64,000 bases of DNA from Gammaproteobacteria bacterium. Lineage in GTDB: Bacteria > Pseudomonadota > Gammaproteobacteria > Pseudomonadales > Azotimanducaceae. The notes under the pieces were generated by a model. It worked only from the letters and a program-made list of their open reading frames with translations, was not told the origin of the DNA and did no database searches. Position 1 is the first letter of the stretch. Each line of letters begins with the position of its first letter. The translations under genes were made by a program, and so were the position numbers. Below are positions 54,473 to 62,947 of the stretch, piece by piece. The DNA lies in the NCBI GenBank assembly GCA_026708185.1, contig JAPOVK010000003.1:90929-154928 (forward strand), written 5' to 3'.

Positions 54473-55327
54473 ATGACCAGGACGCAGAACGTGTTGCCCC
54501 GCTCGGCACTGCCGCTGCCGCTGCGGGAAATCCCCGATCCGCCAACGCGGTTGTACTGCGCCGGCCATCCGGATGCTTTGGATACGCCGGCCGTTGCCGT
54601 GGTGGGCAGCCGGCGCTGCACGCGCCAGGGTCGCGACATCGCCTTCGCCTTGGCACGCGACTTGGCGGCGCGGGGCTTGACCATCGTCAGCGGGCTCGCC
54701 TACGGCATCGATGCCGCGGCCCATCGCGGCGCCTTGGCAAGCGCCCGGGCGCCGACCGTGGCCGTTCTCGGCAGCGGCCTCGACCGGATCTATCCGCAGT
54801 CGCATGAACGGCTTGCGGCGGAGATCGTCGACCACGGCGGCGCGCTGGTGTCGGAATACGAGCCGGCCACGGGCCCGCGCAAGCATCACTTCCCGGCGCG
54901 CAACCGGATCGTCAGCGGACTGTGCTTGGGCGTCGTGATCGTGGAGGCCTCCGAGCGCAGCGGCTCGCTCATAACGGCGCGCCTTGCCCTCGAACAGGGC
55001 CGGGACGTGATGGCCGTGCCGTCCTTGGTCTCGAGCCCCTTGGCAGCCGGATGCCACCGGCTGATTCGCCAAGGCGCGGCGCTGGTGGAGAGCGCCGAGC
55101 ATGTCCTCGAAGCGCTGGGTCTCGAGTTCAAGCCCGTCGCATCCAGCCCCACGGAGGTCGCGGAGGACGACATCGTACTCAAACAGGTCGAAGCGACGGT
55201 CACGCCACTCGACGCGATCGTGGCGGCGACGGGGCTCGCCATCGAAGAGGTTCTCGAACGCCTCGCCGAGCTTGAGATCGACGGTCTAGTCGCGACGCAC
55301 GGGGGCGGCTACATCCGCTGTGGCTGA
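54473..55327 (+). CDS. dprA: DNA processing protein DprA (Smf)
   Basis: 284 residues, shorter than E. coli's 374 because the N-terminal SAM-like region is lacking. The Rossmann core has VAVVGSRRCTRQG, IVSGLAYGIDAAAHRGAL, VAVLGSGLDRIYPQSH, FPARNRIVSGLCLGVVIVEASERSGSLITAR and DVMAVPS. The C-terminal winged-helix DML1-like domain is VTPLDAIVAATGLAIEEVLERLAELEIDGLV. DprA loads RecA on incoming single-stranded DNA during transformation. The ATG at 54473 begins an N-terminus PRSALPLPLREIPDPPTRLY that fits directly before the core. Confidence 0.93.
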   Translation: MTRTQNVLPRSALPLPLREIPDPPTRLYCAGHPDALDTPAVAVVGSRRCTRQGRDIAFALARDLAARGLTIVSGLAYGIDAAAHRGALASARAPTVAVLGSGLDRIYPQSHERLAAEIVDHGGALVSEYEPATGPRKHHFPARNRIVSGLCLGVVIVEASERSGSLITARLALEQGRDVMAVPSLVSSPLAAGCHRLIRQGAALVESAEHVLEALGLEFKPVASSPTEVAEDDIVLKQVEATVTPLDAIVAATGLAIEEVLERLAELEIDGLVATHGGGYIRCG

Positions 55328-55672
55328 AAAGGAAGGCTCCGGCAAATGCGCATTGGGCCGCGAGGCGTATGTTGCGCGGCGGGTGTCGAGGTTGAGTGCT
55401 GGCGCGGCGGTGGCCTGGGCGCGCGACCTCGTCGAGAACCGCCCGGCCATGCAGGCAGGGGGGACTTACGGCCTGTGGGCGAGCCGCTGGCGGGGGCCGA
55501 AACGCGTGGTACGCAGCGGAATCCGCGACGTCGGGAAGGCTGGAACTGACCGGCGGTCAGCGATTCCGGTTGCGCATCCGCGGTAGCGTTTGGCACGGTA
55601 GCTGAAATCCCTCAAGCATCGGTAGCTGCGTCAGAGACGCGCCTGCACCAGGGTGGGTATTCGGAGCGAGGC
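55328..55672. other. Region without a supported gene between dprA and the repeat-domain gene
   Basis: Short frames exist on both strands (longest 88 codons from 55320 on +), but none has a ribosome site or resembles a family. The product of the longest one is Arg/Ala-rich, as expected by chance at this GC content. No promoter or terminator was identified with confidence. Confidence 0.5.
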
Positions 55673-58600
55673 ATGGACATCACGAACCTGCAAAGAGACC
55701 GAGCGTCCGCGGTTTGGGATGAACAGCGGAACACCGATTCCTCCTTCGCGACCATGTGCTGGATCGGCGTAACAATAGCGGTCCCAATCACGACCATCGC
55801 CGTCCTTTTTGGCCAGTACGAGGTCGGAATCGTAGTTGCGGCTTTGCTCTGCGGTGTCTCGGAGGCGAACGGGCGATGCGGAATGTCACACATCGGGATG
55901 ATCGCGCCGTTGCACGCTGTGGAGCGGCCTTTGTGGTTGCGTTGCACGATGGCCTACTCGCTTGGCGGACTCGCGACGTCGTATCTGGTTGGCACCGCAT
56001 TGGCGTTTGTGGGCGCGGCGCACCCGGCAACCGAGATGATCCGTCTGGCCTTGTTGCTGGTGGCCTTCCTCCCCATCGCCGCGATCGGAGGCGATGCGCC
56101 CTCTCGGGTGCATGGCGTGGTGTCGGGTCTTGGATCCGAGCACGAAACGTGGATCGGTGTGTTCTCCGACCCTGTTGCGCCTGGCGTGGAGGCGACCAGC
56201 TGGATACGCGCGGAGGGAGACCGGTTCGAAGTCGAGGTGCCGCATAGCGGCGCCGTGACGTTGGTGGGCGTGGCCAGGAATGCGCTTCCTGTGTTGAAGC
56301 GGGTTTCCCCGGGGGATCGGCACACGGAGGTGTCGATGGAGTTTTCGCCTGGCGCCATGTTGTCGGGGGTGGCCGTTTCCGATGCGGACGGAACGCCCCT
56401 TGAGGACGTGGTGATACGGGTGACCGCAGTGGACGGTGGCGGGCTCGAGCTGCCGGAGCCCGTGCTTCCGAGGTGGATCAGTGACGACGAAGGCAGGTTC
56501 CACGCCGGCGGACTGGAGCCGGGGAGACGGTACGTCGTGCGCGCCGAGGCGGATGGCTATGTGCCGACGGAGTCGTCGGATCTCCAGGTCGACGCGGGCG
56601 TCGACCTGGAGATCCGCTTGGTGCCCGGCTTTCATGCCGGGGGATGGGTCGTCGACCGGGCGGGGCTTCCCGTCGCTGCAGCGGAGGTGCGGGTCTTCGG
56701 CGAAGCGAACCTGTTGGACTCGGTCCGGACGGACGGCGTGGGCTGGTTCCACGTCGGCCCCTTCGCCGCGGGCCGGGTCGTGGACGTGCTCGCCAGGAGC
56801 GACGCCGGCGGTACGGCACGTCCGGCGAGAGTCGACGGTCCACGCGACGACCTGGTGCTCGTGCTCCATGGCGCCGTCACCGTGACGGGATCGGTCCACG
56901 ACGCCGATACCGGGGAGCGGGTCGACGGTTTCAGCCTGACGGCGTTGCATGACGGACAGACGCTCAGGACGTATCCGGTCGACGGCACATCGGGGGGGAT
57001 CGGTGTTCGCGTCGACTGGCAGGCCGACGAAATCGCAATCAGCGCGCCTGGCTACTCGCGCTGGTGGAGGCCGGTGCAATTCAGCGATCGGGACGGAGGG
57101 AACGCGGACTACGATCTGGGAATCGTCTCGCTCTCGAGAGAGATAGCTGTTGCCGGGCGCGTGGTGGACGAGGCGACGGGAGAACCGGTCGCCGGTGCCG
57201 TCGTCGCCGTCGTGGAGTACGGGGGGGCGTTCCGACCCAGGGTGCCAGGCGATGGACCAGCTGCACGTGTAAGGACGGCCACGGACGAGTTCGGGGAGTT
57301 TCGGTTCGCCACGGGGATCCGCCGCGGCGGGCTGCTCCGTGTTGCGGCCGACGGGTATGCAGCGTTGGCGGTCCAGGTGGCGGGGGATGCAGGTTCCCTG
57401 CTGATCGAGTTGGGGAAGGGAGGGACGATCGCCGGCGTCCTGAAGACCGCCCGCGGAATGCCGGTGAAGGGGAAGGTGTTGCTGAGGCCTACGGGGACGT
57501 CTCCGGCCCAGTGGTCGTTCGCTGCGGATCATTCGACCGACGAGTATGGAAGGTTCGAATTCGATCGTCTCGGTCCCGGTGGGTACATGCTCTGGCCCGG
57601 GCCGGAGGCCGGTTCGGCGGTAGCGCGGTCGATAAGGATTCTCGGCAACGAGCGGCTTGAGATCACGGTGGTGGTCGACCTCGAAAACCGGCTGTCGGGG
57701 GCGATCTCCGGACTGATGGACGGCGAGACGGCGCGGTTCTCGGTCGCAGGGCAGGACCGCACGCAGCGGCGATTGGGCGGGGCGGATGGGCACGGGAACG
57801 GACCGTACGAGCTGCACGGACTCCCCGACGGGCCGACCAGGGTGACGGCATCGACTGGGCGGCGCCAGGTGACGCGGGAGGTGGAGGTCGCGAACGGCAC
57901 AGCCAGGGCGGACTTTCGCTCGGCGGTAGATCGAGGCTCAGCGGCATTGTGAGCGCCGACGGTCGTCCGCAACCCTTCATGGGTGTGAAGGCGGTCCCGG
58001 AGGAACCGCACGCCGCGACCGCCTGGGGCTTCGCCGACGAGAGCGGCTTCTACGAAATCCTAGGGCTTGAGGACGGAAACTACCTGGTACGCGCGTCTCG
58101 GCGCCGAAGCGCGTATGCCGTGCTCGACGTTCGCGTCTCGGGCGACACGGCTTTCGACATCCCGCTGGCGCCGACCGTGGTTTCGGGCACTGTGCGGTCC
58201 GACCGCCGCGTCGGAGACGTGCGGATCACGGCGGTGTCCGGGTCGGCCGGGGATCGCAGAGAGTACGCGACGTCCGCGAGCAGTACGGGAACCTACCGGT
58301 TCGATGGACTGCCTCCGGGCATCTATACGCTCACGGTGCGCACGCCATACTTCGATGGCGTCTCGCGGGTGCTGGATCTCGAGTCGGTCGTCGAGGGGTT
58401 CGATTTCTATCTGACGTGGTCCGGTGAGCGGCGGGTCGTCCAAGTCGTCGACCGGGTATCGAAGAGCCCGGTTGGGGAGGTGATGGTCGAGGTCGCCGGG
58501 GGCGAGTTGGCGGGGATGCTCATACCCCTGCGGATTGGTCCGGACGGTGCGGCGGCGCTGCCGCACGCGCTTGCGGGCCACCAGCTGACCTTCAGCAGCC

Positions 58601-58683
58601 CGGGCTACGAGCCGCATCGCGTCGAACGATGGGACGGCGCGCCCCTGCACATAGAGCTGGGCGGAAGGTCCGGCGGTCATTGA
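55673..58683 (+). pseudogene. Carboxypeptidase-regulatory-like repeat membrane protein, split by a frameshift
   Basis: Two frames (55673-57952 and 57949-58683) read as one gene of about 1000 codons. The first has three N-terminal membrane helices (CWIGVTIAVPITTIAVLFG, LATSYLVGTALAFVGAA, RLALLLVAFLPIAAIGG). Many beta-sandwich repeats of the carboxypeptidase-regulatory/CNA-B type follow (GTPLEDVVIRVTAVDG, DEGRFHAGGLEPGRRYVVRAEADGYVP, EATGEPVAGAVVAVVEY). At 57911-57919 the phrase ADF-SLGGRSRLSGIVSADGRP becomes continuous if one T is restored in TTT. So a one-base deletion, a sequencing error or a slippage site separates the last 245 codons. Probably a surface-exposed scaffold; no enzyme domain is seen. 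Confidence 0.68.
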
Positions 58684-58789
58684 ACCGCCGAAAGTGAACT
58701 CGCTCCGCGCAGGACCTCGTCCTTCTCGACTTGCCGGGGGTTGAGCAAAACCGCAAACTTCCCGCCTTTCGCTGACGAGGTGGCGTTCG

Positions 58790-59287
58790 ATGGCGTGGGT
58801 AGCCGTCTTGATGGGTTCGGAGTCCGACTGGGGGACGATGCAGGCCTGTACGGAGGCGCTGGGTGGGCTCGGCGTAGAGTTCGAAGTGCGCGTGACGTCG
58901 GCCCACCGCACGCCGGCGGCGACCGCGCAATACGTGTCGGACGCGTCGTCGCGCGGCTGCGGCGTGTTCATCTGCGCAGCCGGGCTCGCGGCCCACTTGG
59001 CGGGCGCGGTCGCAGCGCACACCACGCGCCCGGTGATCGGTGTGCCCATGGACGGCGGCCCTCTGAACGGCGCGGATGCCCTGTTGTCCACCGTCATGAT
59101 GCCCGGCGGCGTGCCGGTAGCCACGGTGGCCATCGGCAAGGCGGGGGCGCGCAACGCTGGCTACTTGGCCGCCCAAATCTTGGCCGTTGCCGACGAGGAC
59201 CTGGCCGCACGGGTGGAAGCGGACCGAGCTGCCAATGCCGCCAAGGTGGCGGCGCAGAACGCGTCCGTCCAGGAAACACTTCGGTAG
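58790..59287 (+). CDS. purE: N5-carboxyaminoimidazole ribonucleotide mutase
   Basis: 165 residues. Family motifs are [66 protein letters not shown] and [34 protein letters not shown]. PurE interconverts N5-CAIR and CAIR in purine synthesis. PurK is not adjacent, so it is elsewhere or absent. It begins the rightward run of seven genes that continues to the window edge. Confidence 0.95.
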   Translation: MAWVAVLMGSESDWGTMQACTEALGGLGVEFEVRVTSAHRTPAATAQYVSDASSRGCGVFICAAGLAAHLAGAVAAHTTRPVIGVPMDGGPLNGADALLSTVMMPGGVPVATVAIGKAGARNAGYLAAQILAVADEDLAARVEADRAANAAKVAAQNASVQETLR

Positions 59288-59318
59288 TTTTGCTCCGCAC
59301 ACACGCTTAAGCCCTGCC

Positions 59319-59864
59319 GTGGACGAAGCGCTGCACGAGGCTGCACAGGTACTGTGCCGGGGCGGCGTGGTCGCCCATGCTTGCGAGGGCGTTTGGGGCT
59401 TGGCCTGCGATCCCTTCGACGAAGCCGCCGTCGGGCGCGTGCTCGACATCAAGGGCCGTGCGGCCGCCAAGGGTCTGATCGTGATCGCCGCGGGCGCCGA
59501 TGCGTTCGCTGCGGAGTTGGGGGCTTTGGACAACGCGACCGCCGAGCGCATCAGGGCCAGTTGGCCGGGTCCGGTCACCTGGGTCGTGCCCTGCGAGCGG
59601 TTTCCGGACTGGATCACGGGCGGGGGCGGCACGGTAGCCGCCCGCGTGCCGGACCACGCCCAGTCGCGCGCCCTTAGCTCGGCGTTCGGTGGACCCATCG
59701 TGTCGACGTCGGCGAACCGCAGCGGCGCCCCGCCTTGTCTCACCGCCGAGAGCGTGCGGGAGGCGCTCGGTGACGAGATCGACTACCTGCTGTCCGGTGC
59801 CATCGGCGACCGGACTGGGCCCAGTACGATCATCGACGCCGCGACTGGCGAGACGCTGCGATGA
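59319..59864 (+). CDS. tsaC: Threonylcarbamoyl-AMP synthase (TsaC/YrdC type)
   Basis: 181 residues from GTG 59319; the longer frame overlaps purE. The YrdC fold is recognised by GGVVAHACEGVWGLACDPFDEAAVGRVLDIKGRAAAKGLIVI (the K-x-R and S/T-N motifs follow), WPGPVTWVVP and VSTSANRSGAPPC. It makes threonylcarbamoyl-AMP from Thr, bicarbonate and ATP for t6A37 in tRNA. It lies between purE and aroE, and its stop overlaps aroE's ATG (ATGA). Confidence 0.93.
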   Translation: MDEALHEAAQVLCRGGVVAHACEGVWGLACDPFDEAAVGRVLDIKGRAAAKGLIVIAAGADAFAAELGALDNATAERIRASWPGPVTWVVPCERFPDWITGGGGTVAARVPDHAQSRALSSAFGGPIVSTSANRSGAPPCLTAESVREALGDEIDYLLSGAIGDRTGPSTIIDAATGETLR

Positions 59865-60667
59865 CGGATCACTACGCGGTCGTCGGAAACCCGGTGGGCC
59901 ACAGCCTGTCGCCCGCGATTCATGCCGCGTTCGCCCAGGCGACCGGCGAGGACTTGACCTACGGGACGCTCGAGGCGCCCATCGACGGGTTCGCCCAGGC
60001 CGCAGACCGTTTCTTGGCCACGGGCAAGGGCCTCAACGTGACCGTGCCTTTTAAGCTCGATGCCTGGCGCTGGGTAGATCGCCATGATCCCCATGCCGCT
60101 GCGTCCGGCGCGGTGAACACGATCATTCCGGCCGCGGACGGCTGGCTGGGGTGCAACACGGACGGCTTGGGCCTCGTCGCCGACTTGACCGAGCATCTCC
60201 GTTGGCAGGTCGCCGGCGCGCGAACGCTGATCCTCGGTGCCGGTGGCGCCGTGCAGGGCGTGGTCGGCGCGCTCAGCGAGGCGGGTGCCGAAGGGGTGAT
60301 GGTAGCCAACCGCACGGTGGCCAAGGCGCAAGCGCTGGCGGACCGGTTTGGCGTGCAGGCCTGCTCCCTGGACGAGGTGGGCGACGGCTGGGATTTGATC
60401 GTCAATGGGACGTCGGCCGGTCTCGCCGGGACCGGCGGCCTGATTGCCGGCGATGCCGTCGTCGGCGGGCGCTGCTACGACATGTTCTACAGCCGGGACG
60501 GGGCAACCCCCTTCTGCACTTGGGCGAAGGCGCAAGGTGCGCGGGCCGTAGCTGACGGCCTCGGCATGCTGGTTGAGCAAGCCGCGCAGGCGTTCTACTT
60601 GTGGCGCGGCGTTCGCCCTGACACGGCGCCGATCCTCGCCTCAATCCGTGGCGGCGTGCCGTCGTGA
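59861..60667 (+). CDS. aroE: Shikimate dehydrogenase (NADP+)
   Basis: 268 residues. The substrate site is VVGNPVGHSLSPAIHAAFA and LNVTVPFKLDAW (catalytic Lys), then GAVNTIIPAADGWLGCNTDGLG. The NADP site is LILGAGGAVQGVV with ANRTVAKA downstream. The C-terminal helix ends in VADGLGMLVEQAAQAFYLWRG. It reduces 3-dehydroshikimate in aromatic amino-acid synthesis. It overlaps tsaC and the SURF1 gene by 4 bases each. Confidence 0.96.
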   Translation: MTDHYAVVGNPVGHSLSPAIHAAFAQATGEDLTYGTLEAPIDGFAQAADRFLATGKGLNVTVPFKLDAWRWVDRHDPHAAASGAVNTIIPAADGWLGCNTDGLGLVADLTEHLRWQVAGARTLILGAGGAVQGVVGALSEAGAEGVMVANRTVAKAQALADRFGVQACSLDEVGDGWDLIVNGTSAGLAGTGGLIAGDAVVGGRCYDMFYSRDGATPFCTWAKAQGARAVADGLGMLVEQAAQAFYLWRGVRPDTAPILASIRGGVPS

Positions 60668-61341
60668 GCAGGCTTGAGGGCTTCCGCCCCGGCAAGGCGT
60701 TGACCGCGCAGGCCGGGGCTGCACTCGTCGTCGTGCTGTCGCTGGCGGCTTGGCAATTCGGCCGGGGTCTCGACAAGACGGCCTTGGCCAACGAACGCGC
60801 CGAGCGGCTCGGTGCCGAACCGGTCAACGCCGCTGCGCTACGTGCCGACGCGCCGGACTTCGTCCGCGTGGCGCTTGTCGGGGAGTACGATCAAGAGCGG
60901 CAGTTTTTCGTCGCGGCTCGCCAACCGGGCGGTGTCGAAGCCTGGTCTGTGCTCGACACGCCGGAGGGGGCATTTCTGGTCAACCGCGGCCGGCTGGCGA
61001 ACCCGGCGGCGCCGCCCACCGGACAGGTGTCCGCTATAGGCGTGCTTTGGCCGAGCGTGCCGGTGACGGTCTACGCGTCGCAACAGGCTTGGCCCGACGG
61101 CTGGCCGAAAGACGTCCGTTGGGCCGACCCGCAGCGCATGGCGGCGGCGACAGGCGCCTATCCTCGGGAGATCCGCCTCGAACAGGGCAGCCCGGGGGTT
61201 TCGATGCCAGCCTCGCTGGCGTGGGACTACTCGCCGGGGATGCATTGGGGCTACACGGCGCAGTGGTTGTTGATCGGCGCTGCCGTCGTTGGCGGGTACG
61301 TCGTCATCGGCTTGCGCAGGGGGCGGGGCAGTGGCGGCTGA
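60664..61341 (+). CDS. SURF1-family cytochrome oxidase biogenesis protein
   Basis: 225 residues from GTG 60664. An N-terminal membrane helix (TAQAGAALVVVLSLAAWQFGRGLDK) and a C-terminal helix (YTAQWLLIGAAVVGGYVVIGLRRGR) enclose a soluble domain with FVRVALVGEYDQERQFFV and GAFLVNRGRL, the SURF1 pattern. SURF1 helps put heme a into cytochrome c oxidase subunit I. The neighbours ctaA and SCO fit that role. The start overlaps aroE by 4 bases. Confidence 0.9.
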   Translation: MSRLEGFRPGKALTAQAGAALVVVLSLAAWQFGRGLDKTALANERAERLGAEPVNAAALRADAPDFVRVALVGEYDQERQFFVAARQPGGVEAWSVLDTPEGAFLVNRGRLANPAAPPTGQVSAIGVLWPSVPVTVYASQQAWPDGWPKDVRWADPQRMAAATGAYPREIRLEQGSPGVSMPASLAWDYSPGMHWGYTAQWLLIGAAVVGGYVVIGLRRGRGSGG

Positions 61342-62302
61342 CAGGGGCGTTTACCGCATGGCGTTGGCGGGCATCGCGCTGGCGTCGGTGGTGGTGGTGC
61401 TCGGTGCCTATACGCGCCTTGTCGATGCGGGACTCGGGTGTCCTGACTGGCCGGGCTGCTATGGCCAGCTTGGCGTGCCGACCGGTGCAGACGAGATCGC
61501 GCGTGCCGAGGCGGCGTTTCCCGATGCGCCGGTGGAGGCCGACAAGGCGTGGGTGGAGATGATCCACCGCTACGCGGCGACGGCGTTGGGCGCGCTGATC
61601 CTGGTCACGCTCGGCCTCGCCGTGAAGAACCGGCAACGTTGGCGACTGCCCGCGGGCCTTGCCGTCCTCGTGATCGCCCAGGGAGCGTTCGGCGCGTGGA
61701 CGGTCACCCTCAAGCTCTGGCCGCAGGTCGTGACGGCGCACTTGCTCGGCGGGTTCGCGACGTTGGCGTTGCTCGGCGTTCTGGCGCTTTCCGAGCGACC
61801 GGCGCCGCTGTTTCGGGTCGATCGTTCCCTCAAGCGGCTGGCGACGTTGGCGCTGGCGGTCGTCATGGTGCAAGTGGCCCTGGGCGGCTGGCTGACGTCG
61901 AACTATGCCGCCCTGGCCTGCCCGGAGTTCCCTACATGCCACGGCGAGTGGCTGCCGGAGATGGATTTCGGAACAGGCTTCGACGTCACGCAGACCGTCG
62001 GCCCGAACTACCTTGGCGGATTGCTGTCCAGCGACGCCCGGGTCGCCATCCACTTCGCCCATCGCGTTGGTGCCATAGCGGTGCTCCTGGTCGTTGGCGT
62101 CTTGGCCTGGCGGCTGGGCAACCGCGCCCTGGGTTGGTCCCTTACAGCCGTGCTTGGTGTGCAGTTGGGCCTTGGCATCGCCAACGTCGTGTTCGCGCTG
62201 CCCTTGGCGGTGGCGGTCCTGCACAACGCCGGGGCGGCGGGCTTGATGCTCATGCTGGTGGCGGTTCGCTTGTCTTGCGATGCAGGTATAGTGCGCCGAT
62301 GA
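61331..62302 (+). CDS. ctaA: Heme A synthase (CtaA/COX15)
   Basis: 323 residues, eight membrane helices in two four-helix bundles. Heme-ligand histidines are in MIHRYAAT, TAHLLGG, IHFAHRVGA and VLHNAGA. The periplasmic Cys pairs are GLGCPDWPGCYG and ALACPEFPTCHG. It oxidises heme o to heme a. The GTG at 61331 overlaps the SURF1 end; ATG 61358 is an alternative. No heme O synthase gene (ctaB/cyoE) follows, unlike many relatives. Confidence 0.93.
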   Translation: MAADRGVYRMALAGIALASVVVVLGAYTRLVDAGLGCPDWPGCYGQLGVPTGADEIARAEAAFPDAPVEADKAWVEMIHRYAATALGALILVTLGLAVKNRQRWRLPAGLAVLVIAQGAFGAWTVTLKLWPQVVTAHLLGGFATLALLGVLALSERPAPLFRVDRSLKRLATLALAVVMVQVALGGWLTSNYAALACPEFPTCHGEWLPEMDFGTGFDVTQTVGPNYLGGLLSSDARVAIHFAHRVGAIAVLLVVGVLAWRLGNRALGWSLTAVLGVQLGLGIANVVFALPLAVAVLHNAGAAGLMLMLVAVRLSCDAGIVRR

Positions 62303-62940
62303 AGTGGGTCGTGGCGGCGTTGTTGGCCTTGGGCTTGGTGGGCGGCGGCTTGGCGTTCACGGGTCTCGCTCCGGAGCGAGGTCTCTCGGACGAAGAGCTG
62401 GCGGCCTTCGGCTTCACGGCATTCCCTGAGCCGCGCACGATCGACGCGTTCGCCTTGGCGGACGCCACCGGTCAGTCCTTCGACATCGACCGGCTGCGCG
62501 CCCGGTGGTCTTTTGTCTTCTTCGGCTACGCGAACTGTCCGGACATCTGTCCGACCACCATGGCTGTCTTGGGGGCGGCCGAGGCGCGACTACTGGCCGA
62601 CGGCGACCCCACGTTCCAGGGAATCCTGGTCAGCGTCGATCCGGAGCGTGATGCGCCGGACCTACTCGCCGACTACGTGGCGTCCTTCTCGGACAATTTC
62701 GTCGGCGTGACGGGTTCGCCGCCGGCCATCGCGGCATTTGGTAAGAGCTTGCATGCGGGCTTCGCCAAGGTGCCGGTTGCCGACTCGGCGCTGGAGTACC
62801 TCATGGACCATTCGAGCCACATAGCCGTCGTCGATCCGCTCGGACGGCACTGTGGCTTCATCCGGCCGCCCCACGATGCGCAGCAGCTCGCGACGTTGAC
62901 GCGCGCCCTGGTCCAACGCTGGGATGCGCGCACGGGCTGA
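62299..62940 (+). CDS. SCO1/SenC-family copper chaperone
   Basis: 213 residues. An N-terminal membrane anchor (VVAALLALGLVGGGLAFTG) is followed by a thioredoxin-like domain with the copper-binding C80-x3-C84 (NCPDICP) and His171 in MDHSSHI. SCO proteins deliver copper to the CuA site of cytochrome oxidase or act as thiol reductases. Its ATG overlaps the ctaA stop (ATGA). Confidence 0.93.
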   Translation: MKWVVAALLALGLVGGGLAFTGLAPERGLSDEELAAFGFTAFPEPRTIDAFALADATGQSFDIDRLRARWSFVFFGYANCPDICPTTMAVLGAAEARLLADGDPTFQGILVSVDPERDAPDLLADYVASFSDNFVGVTGSPPAIAAFGKSLHAGFAKVPVADSALEYLMDHSSHIAVVDPLGRHCGFIRPPHDAQQLATLTRALVQRWDARTG

Positions 62941-62947
62941 TCGGACC

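Noticed and set aside
55320..55586. 88-codon frame after dprA
   Set aside because: No ribosome site, overlap with dprA and no family likeness; left as a region without a supported gene.
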